The notes: generated by a model from the sequence alone, not told the origin. 64,000 bases of DNA from Stutzerimonas nosocomialis (GCF_005876855.1 NZ_QLAE01000005.1:1-64000); one strand, 5' to 3'; counted from the stretch's first letter, positions 48,542-57,748 are shown. Translations and numbers: made by a program.

Positions 48542-48791
48542 AGCGGCGTCCTCCTTGACGTCTCGCACCAAGCCTAACAAAAAACGTCGAGCGTGCCGTG
48601 TCCCGTGCCGCGCTGGTGGCGTCGATAAGTGGGCGGCCTCGTGTCCTGTGCTCGAGACACTGCGCGACGATGCTGCGCAGGCGCACAGATTTCTCGTGCA
48701 AGCTGCTGATTTAGCGGATTTTCTGGGCCTTCCGAACGGCTGCGATGTTATGATTGCGCCCATCTGCCCGTTGGGCTTGTGGAATACCACC

Positions 48792-48848
48792 ATGGACTTA
48801 CCCAGTAGTTGCTCGACCTTTTTGCTTGCCCTATCTGATATCGACTGA
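48792..48848 (+). CDS. Possible leader peptide of mgtE (18 codons)
   Basis: A short frame encoding MDLPSSCSTFLLALSDID, ending eight bases before the stem that buries the mgtE ribosome site. Its own ribosome site is weak (GGAA). The same frame is open for some 80 codons upstream, so the start is uncertain. It is listed because of its position, not because of any family match. Confidence 0.25.
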   Translation: MDLPSSCSTFLLALSDID

Positions 48849-48856
48849 TTGATCCC

Positions 48857-48889
48857 TGGCGTGCTCCTCGGCCGGGGTGGAGTGCGCCA
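48857..48889 (+). promoter_or_regulatory. mgtE: Stem-loop sequestering the mgtE ribosome site
   Basis: TGGCGTGCTCC (48857-48867) can pair with GGAGTGCGCCA (48879-48889) through 11 pairs, two of them G-U, with an 11-base loop. The 3' strand contains the Shine-Dalgarno GGAG and the A of the mgtE start codon. The geometry is that of a translational repressor hairpin. Confidence 0.5.
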
Positions 48890-50331
48890 TGACCGAAGTA
48901 GAAGCCAAAAAGCCGCAGGAAAGCCTTCAGGATCGCCTGGCGCAGGTGGTCGAACTGCTGCATCGCCACAAGCTCGTCGAGGACCTGGCCCACCGCCAGG
49001 AAGGGCATAACCAGGATCTGGTCGAGGGCCTGGTACACCGGCAGAACCTTGCCGAGCTGCAGCGCAAGCTGGACGAACTGCACCCGGCAGACGTCGCTCA
49101 TATCCTCGAAGCACTGCCGCCCGAAGATCGCCTGACGATCTGGCAGCTGGTGCGCTCCGAGCGCGACGGCGACATCCTCCTCGAAGTGTCCGATGCGGTC
49201 CGCGAGACCCTGATCGCCGACATGGATGATCAGGAGCTGCTCGCCGCGGCCAAGGAAATGGACGCCGACGAGCTTGCAGACCTGGCGCCCGAACTTCCGC
49301 GCGACGTGGTCCACGAGCTGATGGAGACGCTCGATGCGCAGCAGCGCGAGCGGGTTCGCTCGGCGTTGTCCTACGAAGAAGACCAGATCGGCGCGCTGAT
49401 GGACTTCGAGATGGTCACCATCCGCGAGGACGTCAGCCTCGAAGTCGTTCTGCGCTACCTGCGCCGCCTCAAGGAACTTCCCGGTCACACCGACAAGCTC
49501 TTCGTGGTCGACTATGACGGCGTGCTCAAGGGCGTTCTGCCCATCAAGCGGCTGCTGGTCAACGATCCGGAGAAGCAGGTGGCCGAGGTCATGGCCAACG
49601 ATCCGGTGGCCTTTCACCCCGACGAGGATGCCTACGATGCCGCCCAGGCGTTCGAGCGCTACGACCTCGTCTCCTCGCCGGTGGTGGACAAGAACGGCAA
49701 GCTGATAGGCCGTCTGACCATCGACGAGATGGTCGACCTCATCCGTGAGGAGAGCGAGAGCGAAGTCCTGAGCATGGCCGGTCTTCGCGAGGAAGAAGAC
49801 ATCTTCGCCTCGGTCTGGAAGTCGGTCCGCAACCGCTGGGCCTGGCTGGCGATCAACCTGGTCACGGCCTTTCTCGCCTCGCGGGTGATCGGCCTGTTCG
49901 AAGGGTCGATCGAGAAACTGGTGGCCCTGGCCGCGCTGATGCCGATCGTCGCAGGTATTGGCGGCAACTCCGGCAATCAGACCATCACCATGATCGTGCG
50001 GGCGATGGCGCTGGGGCAGGTCAGCATCGGTAACACGGCACGTCTGCTGCGAAAGGAGCTGGGCGTTTCGCTGGTCAACGGCCTGGTCTGGGGTGGGGTG
50101 ATCGGCGCGGTGGCCCAGGCGCTCTACGGGTCCTGGTCACTGGGCGTGGTGATGACCGCGGCGATGACCCTGAACCTGCTGTTGGCGGCGCTGATGGGGG
50201 TGCTGATTCCCATGACCCTGGCGCGTCTGGGCCGCGATCCCGCGATGGGCGCTAGCGTGATGATTACCGCCATGACCGACAGCGGCGGGTTTTTCATCTT
50301 CCTCGGGCTTGCCACGCTATTTTTGCTGTGA
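48889..50331 (+). CDS. mgtE: Magnesium transporter MgtE
   Basis: 480 residues. Channel-type Mg2+ uptake protein gated by cytoplasmic Mg2+. Seen: N-terminal superhelical domain (LDELHPADVAHILEALPPEDR), tandem CBS domains about residues 165-290, a plug helix, and five C-terminal transmembrane segments from about 310 with the pore motif PIVAGIGGNSGNQ near 350. ATG at 48889 with GGTGGAG upstream. The 346-base space before it carries a leader hairpin and a short frame but no other supported gene. Confidence 0.96.
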   Translation: MTEVEAKKPQESLQDRLAQVVELLHRHKLVEDLAHRQEGHNQDLVEGLVHRQNLAELQRKLDELHPADVAHILEALPPEDRLTIWQLVRSERDGDILLEVSDAVRETLIADMDDQELLAAAKEMDADELADLAPELPRDVVHELMETLDAQQRERVRSALSYEEDQIGALMDFEMVTIREDVSLEVVLRYLRRLKELPGHTDKLFVVDYDGVLKGVLPIKRLLVNDPEKQVAEVMANDPVAFHPDEDAYDAAQAFERYDLVSSPVVDKNGKLIGRLTIDEMVDLIREESESEVLSMAGLREEEDIFASVWKSVRNRWAWLAINLVTAFLASRVIGLFEGSIEKLVALAALMPIVAGIGGNSGNQTITMIVRAMALGQVSIGNTARLLRKELGVSLVNGLVWGGVIGAVAQALYGSWSLGVVMTAAMTLNLLLAALMGVLIPMTLARLGRDPAMGASVMITAMTDSGGFFIFLGLATLFLL

Positions 50332-50475
50332 ATGGGGCGGGCGGATCCGGCAATCGGGTTTGCCTCGCTCAGGCCTTCGGGCTAATGTTCGTCAGCTTCG
50401 CTCATGGCTCAGCCTCTCTGAGTCCTTCATTCGAATAAAAGAAGCGGCCCCGAGTCGCGCTTGGAAGGAACTCCC

Positions 50476-50721
50476 ATGACCTCCAGTCAACTGTTGCTCG
50501 AGGGCGTCGAGCTCATGCTGTTCGGCATGGGATTCGTCTTCGTCTTTCTGCTCGTGCTGATCGCCTCGATCCGCGTCATGTCCTACGTCATCGGTCACTT
50601 CGCCATCGCTCCGGCCGCCCAGCCTGCCGTTGCGGCGCCGGCGCCTGCCACCGAGATCGACGCCGATACGCTTGCCGCCATCCGGGGCGCCATCCAACAA
50701 CACCGAGCCCGCCGCGGCTGA
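50476..50721 (+). CDS. oadG: Oxaloacetate decarboxylase gamma subunit
   Basis: 81 residues: one transmembrane segment (about 12-32, MLFGMGFVFVFLLVLIASI) then an Ala/Pro-rich linker and a helical tail. This is the OadG layout: a small membrane anchor that assembles the alpha and beta subunits. Located 21 bases upstream of oadA. The ATG has GGAAGGA upstream; an in-frame TTG at 50461 overlaps that site. Confidence 0.88.
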   Translation: MTSSQLLLEGVELMLFGMGFVFVFLLVLIASIRVMSYVIGHFAIAPAAQPAVAAPAPATEIDADTLAAIRGAIQQHRARRG

Positions 50722-50742
50722 TCCAGGAAGGGAGTTCCCCGC

Positions 50743-52524
50743 ATGACCTCTGCCAAACGACCGCTCGGTATTACCGATGTGGTGCTGCGCGACGCCCATC
50801 AATCCATTCTTGCGACCCGGGTTCGCCTCGAGGATATGCTGCCGATCGCGCCCAAGCTCGATCAGGTCGGTTTCTGGTCGGTTGAGTCCTGGGGAGGCGC
50901 CACTTTCGATGCCTGCATTCGCTACCTGGGCGAAGACCCCTGGGAGCGTATCCGGGAACTGAAGAAGGCGATGCCCAACACGAGGCAGCAGATGTTGCTG
51001 CGGGGGCAGAACCTCTTGGGTTATCGGCACTACGCCGACGACGTGGTGGAGCGGTTCGTCGAGCGCGCGGCGGTCAACGGGGTCGACGTGTTCCGCGTGT
51101 TCGACGCGATGAACGATCCGCGCAATCTGAAGACGGCGCTCGAGGCGGTACGCGCCCAGGGCAAGCATGCCCAGGGGACCATCTCCTACACCACCAGCCC
51201 GGTGCATACCCTGCAGATGTGGGTGGACCTGGCCAAACAGATCGAGGACATGGGCGCGGATTCGATCGCGATCAAGGACATGGCCGGAATCCTGACGCCC
51301 TATACCGCCTTCGAGCTGGTTTCGCGGCTGAAGGCGAGCCTGTCCATCCCGATCCACATGCAGTGCCACGCCACCGCCGGGCTTTCCACCGCGGCGATCC
51401 TGAAGGCGGCCGAGGCCGGGATCGACAATGTCGACAGCGCGATCTCGTCGCTGTCGATGACCTACGGGCACTCGCCGACCGAATCGGTGGTGGCGATCTT
51501 CCAGGGGACGGATCGCGATACCGGCCTTGATCTGGCGCTGCTCGAAGAGATCGCCGCGTACTTTCGCGAGGTTCGCAAGAAATACGCGAAATTCGAGGGC
51601 AATCTCAAGGGTGTCGATTCCCGCATCCTGGTCGCGCAGGTACCGGGCGGCATGCTGACCAACATGGAAAGCCAGCTCAAGGAGCAGGGCGCGCTCGACA
51701 AGTTCGATCAGGTGCTGGCCGAAATCCCTCGCGTTCGTGAGGACCTGGGTTTCATTCCGCTGGTCACGCCAACGTCCCAGATCGTGGGCACCCAGTCAGT
51801 GATCAATATCCTGACGGGTGAGCGCTACAAATCGATCACCAAGGAAACCGCCGGCATTCTCAAGGGCGAGTACGGCAGTGCGCCGGCGCCGTTCAATGCC
51901 GAGCTGCAGGCACGCGTACTCGATGGGGCGCAGGCAATCGTCTGCCGTCCGGCGGATCTGCTCGAGCCGGAAATGGACAGGCTCACGGCAGAGCTCAAGG
52001 GGCTGGCCAAGGAGAAGGGCTTCGCGCTGGCCGACGACGAAATCGACGATGTGCTGACCTATGCGCTCTTCCCTCAGATCGGCCTGAAGTTCCTGGAGAA
52101 CCGCGGCAATCCGGCGGCCTTCGAGCCGGCGCCGACCGGCAAGGAGCCCGTGGCGCGTGAGGCTGGCAAGCCCGAGGTGTATACCGTCGAGGTGAACGGA
52201 AAGTCGTTCGTGGTGCAGGTCAGCGAAGGCGGCGATATAGAAGGGATCAAGCCGCTGTCGGCTCCGGGGGATGGGGCGGCGTCGCTGCCGTCTGCGTCGG
52301 TTCCGTCCGGTGGCGAGCCTCAGCCGGCGCCTCTGGCGGGCAACATCTTCAAGGTGCTGGTGCAACCCGGTCAGGCGGTCAACGAAGGGGACGTCATCAT
52401 CATCCTCGAGGCGATGAAGATGGAAACCGAAATTCGCGCCTCCCGCAGCGGCACGGTCGGCAGCGTGAACGTCAAAGTGGGCGATGCGGTGGCGGTCGGC
52501 GATAGCCTGCTGACCATCGGCTAA
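50743..52524 (+). CDS. oadA: Oxaloacetate decarboxylase alpha subunit (biotin)
   Basis: 593 residues. Carboxyltransferase moving CO2 from oxaloacetate to biotin. Seen: N-terminal TIM barrel with the metal-site VVLRDAHQS (Asp17), a central PYC/OAD conserved domain, a Pro/Ala linker and a C-terminal biotinyl domain with Lys559 in EAMKMETE. Operon oadG-oadA-oadB. Confidence 0.96.
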   Translation: MTSAKRPLGITDVVLRDAHQSILATRVRLEDMLPIAPKLDQVGFWSVESWGGATFDACIRYLGEDPWERIRELKKAMPNTRQQMLLRGQNLLGYRHYADDVVERFVERAAVNGVDVFRVFDAMNDPRNLKTALEAVRAQGKHAQGTISYTTSPVHTLQMWVDLAKQIEDMGADSIAIKDMAGILTPYTAFELVSRLKASLSIPIHMQCHATAGLSTAAILKAAEAGIDNVDSAISSLSMTYGHSPTESVVAIFQGTDRDTGLDLALLEEIAAYFREVRKKYAKFEGNLKGVDSRILVAQVPGGMLTNMESQLKEQGALDKFDQVLAEIPRVREDLGFIPLVTPTSQIVGTQSVINILTGERYKSITKETAGILKGEYGSAPAPFNAELQARVLDGAQAIVCRPADLLEPEMDRLTAELKGLAKEKGFALADDEIDDVLTYALFPQIGLKFLENRGNPAAFEPAPTGKEPVAREAGKPEVYTVEVNGKSFVVQVSEGGDIEGIKPLSAPGDGAASLPSASVPSGGEPQPAPLAGNIFKVLVQPGQAVNEGDVIIILEAMKMETEIRASRSGTVGSVNVKVGDAVAVGDSLLTIG

Positions 52525-52536
52525 GGGAGCAACTTC

Positions 52537-53673
52537 ATGGAAAAGCTGCTCAAGCTCTGGCACAGCACCGGCCTTTATCATCTGGAGCCCGGCCAGGCGC
52601 TGATGATCGCCGTGTGCCTGGCGTTGATCTTTCTCGCTATCCGCAAGGGGTTCGAGCCCCTGTTGCTGATCCCGATCGGCTTCGGTGGGCTCCTGGCCAA
52701 CCTTCCGCTGGCCAACATGGGGGAAGGCGGCGGGATCCTTCATCTGTTCTATGAGGTGGGGCTGCCCACCAGCGTGTTCCCGCTGCTGATCTTCATGGGC
52801 GTGGGGGCGATGACCGATTTCGGTCCCATGCTCGCCAACCCCAAGACGCTGCTGCTCGGGGCCGCCGCTCAGTTCGGCATCTTCGCGACGCTGCTCGGCG
52901 CACTGGCGCTGACCGCCGCCGGGATACCAGGAATGGAATTCACGCTTCGCGAGGCGGCGTCGGTGGCGATCATCGGCGGGGCGGATGGCCCGACCTCGAT
53001 CTTCGTGACGTCGAAACTGGCGCCCGACCTGCTCGGGCCGATTGCCGTGGCGGCCTATTCCTATATGGCGCTGGTGCCGCTCATTCAGCCACCCATCATG
53101 CGCGCCCTGACCACCAAGGCAGAGCGAGCGATCGTCATGCAGCAATTGCGGCCGGTCAGTCAGGCGGAAAAGATCGTGTTTCCCCTGGTGCTGTGCCTGC
53201 TCGTAGGCCTGATGCTGCCGGATGCGGCGCCCCTGATCGGCATGTTCGCCTTCGGCAACCTGCTCCGTGAGTGCGGTGTCGTCGAGCGCCTTGCCGATAC
53301 GTCACGCAATGCGTTGATCAACATCGTCACCATAGGGCTCGGCCTGACCGTCGGCTCCAAGCTCTCCGCCGAGGCCTTCCTGCAGCTGAAGACGCTGGGG
53401 ATTCTACTGTTGGGGATGGTGGCCTTCTGCGGCGGCACGGCCGCGGGGGTGTTGATGGCCAAGGTGATGAACCTGTTCAGCAGCAACAAGATCAACCCGC
53501 TGATCGGTTCGGCCGGTGTGTCGGCGGTGCCCATGGCGGCGCGCGTGTCGAACCGGGTAGGGCTGGAAGCCAACCCCCACAACTTCCTGCTGATGCATGC
53601 CATGGGGCCCAATGTCGCGGGTGTGCTTGGCTCCGCCGTGGCGGCGGGGGTGCTGCTGAACTTCGTGGGTTAG
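52537..53673 (+). CDS. oadB: Na+-translocating oxaloacetate decarboxylase beta subunit
   Basis: 378 residues, about nine to eleven hydrophobic segments. It decarboxylates carboxybiotin and exports Na+. Seen: GGADGPTS with the sodium-site Asp150, and C-terminal [20 protein letters not shown]. Compared with Klebsiella OadB (about 430) it is the shorter variant. Couples oxaloacetate decarboxylation to a sodium gradient. Confidence 0.95.
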   Translation: MEKLLKLWHSTGLYHLEPGQALMIAVCLALIFLAIRKGFEPLLLIPIGFGGLLANLPLANMGEGGGILHLFYEVGLPTSVFPLLIFMGVGAMTDFGPMLANPKTLLLGAAAQFGIFATLLGALALTAAGIPGMEFTLREAASVAIIGGADGPTSIFVTSKLAPDLLGPIAVAAYSYMALVPLIQPPIMRALTTKAERAIVMQQLRPVSQAEKIVFPLVLCLLVGLMLPDAAPLIGMFAFGNLLRECGVVERLADTSRNALINIVTIGLGLTVGSKLSAEAFLQLKTLGILLLGMVAFCGGTAAGVLMAKVMNLFSSNKINPLIGSAGVSAVPMAARVSNRVGLEANPHNFLLMHAMGPNVAGVLGSAVAAGVLLNFVG

Positions 53674-53707
53674 GGTGCGATTGCCCCGCAAAAACTGCAC
53701 AAAACAA

Positions 53708-53732
53708 AAAGCCGGCTGCAAAGCCGGCTTTT
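53708..53732. terminator. Bidirectional terminator between oadB and amrZ
   Basis: AAAGCCGGC and GCCGGCTTT pair around TGCAAA, with an A tract before and a T tract after. Confidence 0.85.
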
Positions 53733-53748
53733 GACTTCTAACCGATGC

Positions 53749-54075
53749 TCAGTCTTCTGCAGAAGCCATCTCTGCGTCGTGAGCGATCAGGGCAACCAGT
53801 GCGTTTTGCTGTCGGCGGGTGAGCTGGCGGAAACGCTGCAGCAGCTCTCGCTCATGCAGGGACAACTCCGGGCTATCCAGACGCAAGCTCAGCTCATCGT
53901 CCAGTACGCCTTCCTGGAAAAGTGTCTGCTCCAGGCGAGCGATGATTTCAGAGTTCATGCTGCGATGATGGTTGCGCGCGACTTCCGCAATACGTTCGCG
54001 CATGCCGTCAGGTAGCCGGACCACAAACTTGTCAGCCGTACGGCTGGAATAAACTGCCTGTTTCATAGGGCGCAT
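53749..54075 (-). CDS. amrZ: Ribbon-helix-helix regulator AmrZ
   Basis: 108 residues, the exact AmrZ length. The Arc-like ribbon-helix-helix domain ([40 protein letters not shown]) is followed by the C-terminal tetramerisation part ([33 protein letters not shown]). In P. aeruginosa AmrZ (AlgZ) activates alginate genes, represses fleQ and flagella, and represses itself. The tail matches AmrZ, not just Arc. Start at 54075 gives [11 protein letters not shown] as in the family. Confidence 0.92.
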   Translation of the reverse strand: MRPMKQAVYSSRTADKFVVRLPDGMRERIAEVARNHHRSMNSEIIARLEQTLFQEGVLDDELSLRLDSPELSLHERELLQRFRQLTRRQQNALVALIAHDAEMASAED

Positions 54076-54132
54076 ACTTAACCGGTTAGTCAGAGGGGGC
54101 GATGCTGGCGTAGTGCTGCATGTTGTCACGTG

Positions 54133-54159
54133 TCTGACAATCGATTGCATCCGCCGTTC
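54133..54159 (-). promoter_or_regulatory. amrZ: Candidate AlgU (sigma-22) promoter of amrZ
   Basis: On the minus strand GAACGG (54159-54154) is followed after 16 bases by TCAGA (54137-54133), a partial match to the AlgU consensus GAACTT-N16/17-TCTGA. It lies about 60 bases before the amrZ start. amrZ is AlgU-dependent in P. aeruginosa. Confidence 0.35.
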
Positions 54160-54184
54160 CGTGCAGCCACGCAAATAACGCAAC

Positions 54185-54217
54185 GCAAACGATTTGCTGG
54201 CGTCAATTGTGCGTCAA
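54185..54217. repeat. Operator-like repeats upstream of amrZ
   Basis: A 13-base palindrome GCAAACGATTTGC (54185-54197) is followed by two direct copies of GCGTCAA (54200-54206 and 54211-54217), spaced 11 bp apart, one helical turn. Candidate regulator binding region. Confidence 0.4.
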
Positions 54218-54324
54218 ATACAGCCAGAGTAAAGGCTTTTTGCTATTACTCGTATTTGCCTGTGACCCGATTGGCATCGGGGCTATGAACGACTACGCGA
54301 TATGCCTCCTGACTCGTCCTGCCA

Positions 54325-54507
54325 TCAACGCAGGACGGGGTCGAACTTGATGCGACGTCCCATGACCATCGAGACGAAAGACAGAACGCCAAACAGGCCC
54401 AGTCCGAATTTGACCAAGCCCGACCATGCAGCCTGCTCGGGGCCGAGAAGCGTCAGAACGGCACAGGCGATCGTGAGGGCGAGAAAGCTAAAACCGAGTC
54501 GTGACAT
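54325..54507 (-). CDS. Small membrane protein, DUF1328-like
   Basis: 60 residues with two hydrophobic segments (about 5-22 and 32-50) and a C-terminal VMGRRIKFDPVLR. The FVSMVMGRR ending of the second segment resembles the small DUF1328/YtjA membrane proteins, but I cannot confirm the family. The ATG is preceded by a clear AAGGAG. Same strand as amrZ; no function assigned. Confidence 0.6.
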   Translation of the reverse strand: MSRLGFSFLALTIACAVLTLLGPEQAAWSGLVKFGLGLFGVLSFVSMVMGRRIKFDPVLR

Positions 54508-54551
54508 TTGAAGTCTCCTTTTCGAATGCTTGGCGCTGCTGGTGGTTGCGG

Positions 54552-54764
54552 TTAGAAAACCCAACGCTGGGTTTGCGCTGGGCGGGATATCTCGACTTCG
54601 CTCGTTGTCAGTATCTGAGCGCGTGCGGTGTGCACGGTGCGTTCTGCGAACTGGTGATGGGAAGTTCCCTGCACGGCACTGGTAGATTGTTCCTGCGTCG
54701 GCGCATGGAAGACGGCTGCGGCCGTTAGAAGAACAGCTCCGAAAATGTACGGTGAACTCGGCAT
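54552..54764 (-). CDS. Possible small exported protein
   Basis: A 70-codon frame with an N-terminal hydrophobic stretch (residues 5-19) ending near FHAPTQ, then a polar Ser/Thr/Gln-rich tail. GGAG lies six bases upstream of the ATG. No family recognised. If it is not a gene, the 500 bases between 54508 and 55011 contain only the tRNA-Arg promoter and AT-rich DNA. Confidence 0.35.
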   Translation of the reverse strand: MPSSPYIFGAVLLTAAAVFHAPTQEQSTSAVQGTSHHQFAERTVHTARAQILTTSEVEISRPAQTQRWVF

Positions 54765-54968
54765 GGGCGTCTCCGTCGCTCAAATTTGCAATACCGGTGA
54801 TATTGCAGGCTGCATGCCAGGTCTATTCGTAAAAAAATTCCTTATTTTTCAACAAGTTAGCTCTTATATGGGGCTGGTGCGCATTGCGGTTTGCATGACT
54901 GCCTTATTCGGCTCATGCATTTTGCAATGACGGTCGGGCGTGCTGCCCTGGGGAAGGCGAGGAGAGGG

Positions 54969-54997
54969 CTGACAAAAAAAGTCGGGGCCGTTAACAT
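54969..54997 (+). promoter_or_regulatory. sigma-70 promoter of tRNA-Arg (CCT)
   Basis: CTGACA (54969-54974), 17 bases, TAACAT (54992-54997), 15 bases before the tRNA. Confidence 0.6.
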
Positions 54998-55011
54998 GCC
55001 CGCCGCGTCAT

Positions 55012-55088
55012 GTCCCAGTAGCTCAATTGGATAGAGCATCCCCCTCCTAAGGGGAAGGTTGGAGGTTCGACCCCTCTCTGGGACACCA
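55012..55088 (+). tRNA. tRNA-Arg (CCT)
   Basis: 77 bases; acceptor GTCCCAG/CTGGGAC, anticodon loop CTCCTAA gives CCT, T-arm GGTTCGACCC, CCA encoded. Confidence 0.96.
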
Positions 55089-55096
55089 GTTCGAAA

Positions 55097-55118
55097 AAAG
55101 CCCGTATCAGCGGGCTTT
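55097..55118. terminator. Terminator of tRNA-Arg (CCT)
   Basis: AAAGCCCG and CGGGCTTT pair around TATCAG with A and T runs at both sides. It also follows the end of the convergent ycgR. Confidence 0.75.
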
Positions 55119-55125
55119 GTCGTTT

Positions 55126-55857
55126 CTAGAAGTCGTCTTGTCGCGCTTCGCGCTGCAGCTGGTTGACCAGCCGTTCGACCTGCCGTTGGAGCAGCCCGTT
55201 CATGCGATAGAAGCGTGCGCCGCACAGGGTGACGGAGCGCTTCTCGTCGAAGTGTACGTGGCGCATCTCGATGGCCGTTTCCATTCGCCCGATCGGCAGC
55301 TGTGCCGACAGGCTCTCATACACCTGGCCGGTCTGCAGGTAGCTGTAATCACCTTGTATCGACAGGCGGCAGCCTGTGGCCGAGATGTCCAGGACTCGGC
55401 ACTGCAGGCCGGCTTTCAGGGTCTTTCCTGACAAGGTGCCGTTGACCGGTTGCCCTTTGAGAATCGCCCGGTAGGCGTTGCGTCGCTGGTGATAGATCGC
55501 CTGTTTCGGGATGGGACTCCAGAAGCAGCGCGCGCCCTCCAGTTCGCCGGCCCGTATGGGTTGGTCGTTTTCCCAGGCGATTCGGACCCCTTCGTAATAG
55601 CCTTCGATCTCGAACGCTTCGCCATTGGCCATGAAGCGCTCGCCGTCGTTGGGGATCAGCTCATCCAGAGCGATCCAGCCGCTCTCGCGGTTGAGCTCGA
55701 CGAGAAACGTCTGAAAGCACTGGCTGCGCTCCTTGAAGCGCATGATCAGAGGGATGCGGTTATCTTTCAGCACCTTGAGATTGGCGCAGATTTCCACCGG
55801 GGCCTTGAGCACGCGTGGCGGCTGTGGGCCTTCTTCATCGGCAAAGGGGTTGGACAC
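55126..55857 (-). CDS. ycgR: Flagellar brake protein YcgR (PilZ)
   Basis: 243 residues. N-terminal YcgR domain (about 15-115) and C-terminal PilZ domain with both c-di-GMP motifs: RxxxR as Arg126-Arg130 (RNAYR) and D-x-S-x-x-G at 157-162 (DISATG). It slows the flagellar motor when c-di-GMP is high. Last gene of the flgM-flgN-ycgR unit on the minus strand. Confidence 0.94.
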   Translation of the reverse strand: MSNPFADEEGPQPPRVLKAPVEICANLKVLKDNRIPLIMRFKERSQCFQTFLVELNRESGWIALDELIPNDGERFMANGEAFEIEGYYEGVRIAWENDQPIRAGELEGARCFWSPIPKQAIYHQRRNAYRAILKGQPVNGTLSGKTLKAGLQCRVLDISATGCRLSIQGDYSYLQTGQVYESLSAQLPIGRMETAIEMRHVHFDEKRSVTLCGARFYRMNGLLQRQVERLVNQLQREARQDDF

Positions 55858-55924
55858 GTTTCTGGCTCTCCGACGCGAACGCGACGCGCAAGCATAATGC
55901 CATATCGCCAGTATGTCCTGGCGT

Positions 55925-56392
55925 TTATGCCTGAGTCAGGGGGCGTTGATAGGCGCTCTTCGCAGCGGTGCCGCGGCTGTCGTAAAGCCCTGGCGCCTCG
56001 TTGCCCCGCAGGACTCCAAGCATGCCCTTGACGGCGGTCTGGTTGGCTCGAATCAGCCGGCCGTTGCGCAGGTTGGCGCGTTGGCACTCGTCGAGGATCT
56101 GGCCGAGCTCGTCGGACTTCGCCAGGATGGCGTCGCGCAACCCCGACGCCGAGACCAGGCTCTCCAGCCCTGCGCGGCTGCTGGGCAGGTTCTGCGAGGA
56201 CAGCAGCTTGCCTCGTTGCGCGCCGTGCTGCCCGAGCAGGGCAAGCAAGGGTTGTTTGCGAGCCAGTATTCCTTCCAGCGCCGCGAGATCGCGCTCGCCG
56301 AGCGAGCGGAATTCTTCATCGGTGAGTTCGCACAGCTGGTGCGCCAGTGCGATGTCGCCGGTCAGTTGTTCAAGCAGCGCGGTATCCTGCAT
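55925..56392 (-). CDS. flgN: Flagellar export chaperone FlgN
   Basis: 155 residues, mostly helical (LLEQLTGDIALAHQLCELTDEEFRSL; LDECQRANLRNGRLIRANQ), matching FlgN, the chaperone for the hook-filament junction proteins FlgK and FlgL. Lies between flgM and ycgR in the same direction; 40 bases separate it from flgM. Confidence 0.9.
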   Translation of the reverse strand: MQDTALLEQLTGDIALAHQLCELTDEEFRSLGERDLAALEGILARKQPLLALLGQHGAQRGKLLSSQNLPSSRAGLESLVSASGLRDAILAKSDELGQILDECQRANLRNGRLIRANQTAVKGMLGVLRGNEAPGLYDSRGTAAKSAYQRPLTQA

Positions 56393-56432
56393 ATCGACCT
56401 CTTATCAGGCGCGCAGCTTTCTGAGCGCGCCG

Positions 56433-56759
56433 TTAACGCTGGGATTCGAAGGCGAGCAGCTTTGAGGCAACGCGCTGGCTGTCCACCTGGTAACTACCGT
56501 CAGCGATCGCCTGCTTGAGCTTGGCAACCCGCTCCTGGTCGACTGTGGGCAGATCACGCAATTTGTCGTTCACCTGCTGCATTTTCTGAGCCTCGTCGCT
56601 CAGTTGGACGCTTTCTCCAGCCTGGGCGGTCGGCTTGGCCGCCTCGGTGCTGGCCGTTGCCTGGGTGGCCCCAGGGCGTTCGCTGGGCTGAACGCCGCTG
56701 CTGCGTCCGGCGCTCGCCGGAGTAGCTGCGTTGTTCGGCCGGTTGAAGTCGATGACCAT
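56433..56759 (-). CDS. flgM: Anti-sigma-28 factor FlgM
   Basis: 108 residues. N-terminal half is disordered and Ala/Ser/Pro-rich; C-terminal half carries the FliA-binding segment ([47 protein letters not shown]). It binds FliA until exported through the completed hook. Preceded by a sigma-28 promoter, giving feedback on its own partner. Confidence 0.94.
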   Translation of the reverse strand: MVIDFNRPNNAATPASAGRSSGVQPSERPGATQATASTEAAKPTAQAGESVQLSDEAQKMQQVNDKLRDLPTVDQERVAKLKQAIADGSYQVDSQRVASKLLAFESQR

Positions 56760-56795
56760 GTGCAAAACCTCAAAGGAATCAGGACGCTTGCCATG

Positions 56796-56822
56796 TTTAC
56801 GGCGCTACCGGGCAAAACTTTA
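56796..56822 (-). promoter_or_regulatory. flgM: sigma-28 (FliA) promoter of flgM
   Basis: On the minus strand TAAAGTTT (56822-56815), 11 bases, GCCGTAAA (56803-56796): a perfect -35 and near-perfect -10 against TAAAGTTT-N11-GCCGATAA. The -10 box lies 36 bases before the flgM ATG. Confidence 0.85.
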
Positions 56823-56995
56823 GCTTTTTTTGACGGCTATCGTTTCGCTTGGCCGAATAAGCGCGTGATGGGGAGCTCCAGTCGCGACTGTGCGAGCAGA
56901 CCGGTATGTCCGAACGGGCTCGTTGACCCTTACACGATCGTATACGGTGCGCTTTTTTCCTCTGGATTTCAATTCGACCCAACCGGCTCGCTGCA

Positions 56996-57748
56996 TTACA
57001 TGGCGACCTCCACCTGACCGGGGCCGAGCACCCTGGCCCGGACCACGCGCCCGGAGCTCAGATTCTTCACTCTGATCTGCTGGCCCGGGGCACCATCGGC
57101 CAGGGCTTCGCCCGGCATGCGGACATTGATCGACGTAGCCCTGGCGCTGATCACCACCTGGTCGCCCTTGCGCACCACCTCGGCCAGTTCCAGGTGTTGA
57201 GGTGTCAGCACCTGATCGGGCAGTACGTTGCGGGTCACCTTGGTGCCTATCACCTGGTCCAGGGAACTGAGATACCCTTGCGACAGCAAGCCGACGTCCC
57301 GCTCGACCAGGGCGACGTCAGCCAGCGTGACCTCGCCCTGGCGGGTGAGGGGGCGGGTGACCACGACGACATCGCGATAGAGCTTCACCCGCGCCGGTAC
57401 GAACACGGTCCAGGGCGTGGCGCCGGGGCAGCTGACCCTCACCGTGACGCGGCCCACCGGCTGCGCCGGGCTTTCCAGCCGGGTGGCGAGAGGCTCGGGG
57501 CATGACGCCAGCCGCAGGCGTGGGTCGAGCCGGTTCACTTCGACCTCATGGCGCGCAACGATCGCACTGCGCTGCAAATAGTCCGTCACCGCATCCTCAA
57601 GAAACAGCTGGGTCGCGTCGATAAGCTGCTCAGGTAGTGTATTGGCGGCGACCGAGCAGGCATGACCGGCCCAGCAGAGGGCTGACAGGGTCAGGCCTTT
57701 GCGCAGCACGTGGCGCAGGTGTCGGAAAACAGTCGTTCGATCGTTCAT
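56996..57748 (-). CDS. flgA: Flagellar P-ring assembly chaperone FlgA
   Basis: 250 residues with a signal-like N-terminus (hydrophobic stretch about residues 18-32). Seen: VEVNRLDPRLRLASCPEPL, the SAF-domain TRPLTRQGEVTLADVALVERDV, and a C-terminal IRVKNLSSGRVVRARVLGPGQVEVAM typical of FlgA. Assists P-ring formation in the periplasm. An in-frame ATG at 57757 is an alternative start. Divergent from cheV; 236 bases separate it from flgM. Confidence 0.92.
   Translation of the reverse strand: MNDRTTVFRHLRHVLRKGLTLSALCWAGHACSVAANTLPEQLIDATQLFLEDAVTDYLQRSAIVARHEVEVNRLDPRLRLASCPEPLATRLESPAQPVGRVTVRVSCPGATPWTVFVPARVKLYRDVVVVTRPLTRQGEVTLADVALVERDVGLLSQGYLSSLDQVIGTKVTRNVLPDQVLTPQHLELAEVVRKGDQVVISARATSINVRMPGEALADGAPGQQIRVKNLSSGRVVRARVLGPGQVEVAM

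Noticed and set aside
48555-48848. A 97-codon frame upstream of mgtE as a full gene
   Set aside because: The N-terminal part has no ribosome site or family resemblance, and overlaps the promoter space of both flanking genes. Only the last 18 codons are kept, as a possible leader peptide.
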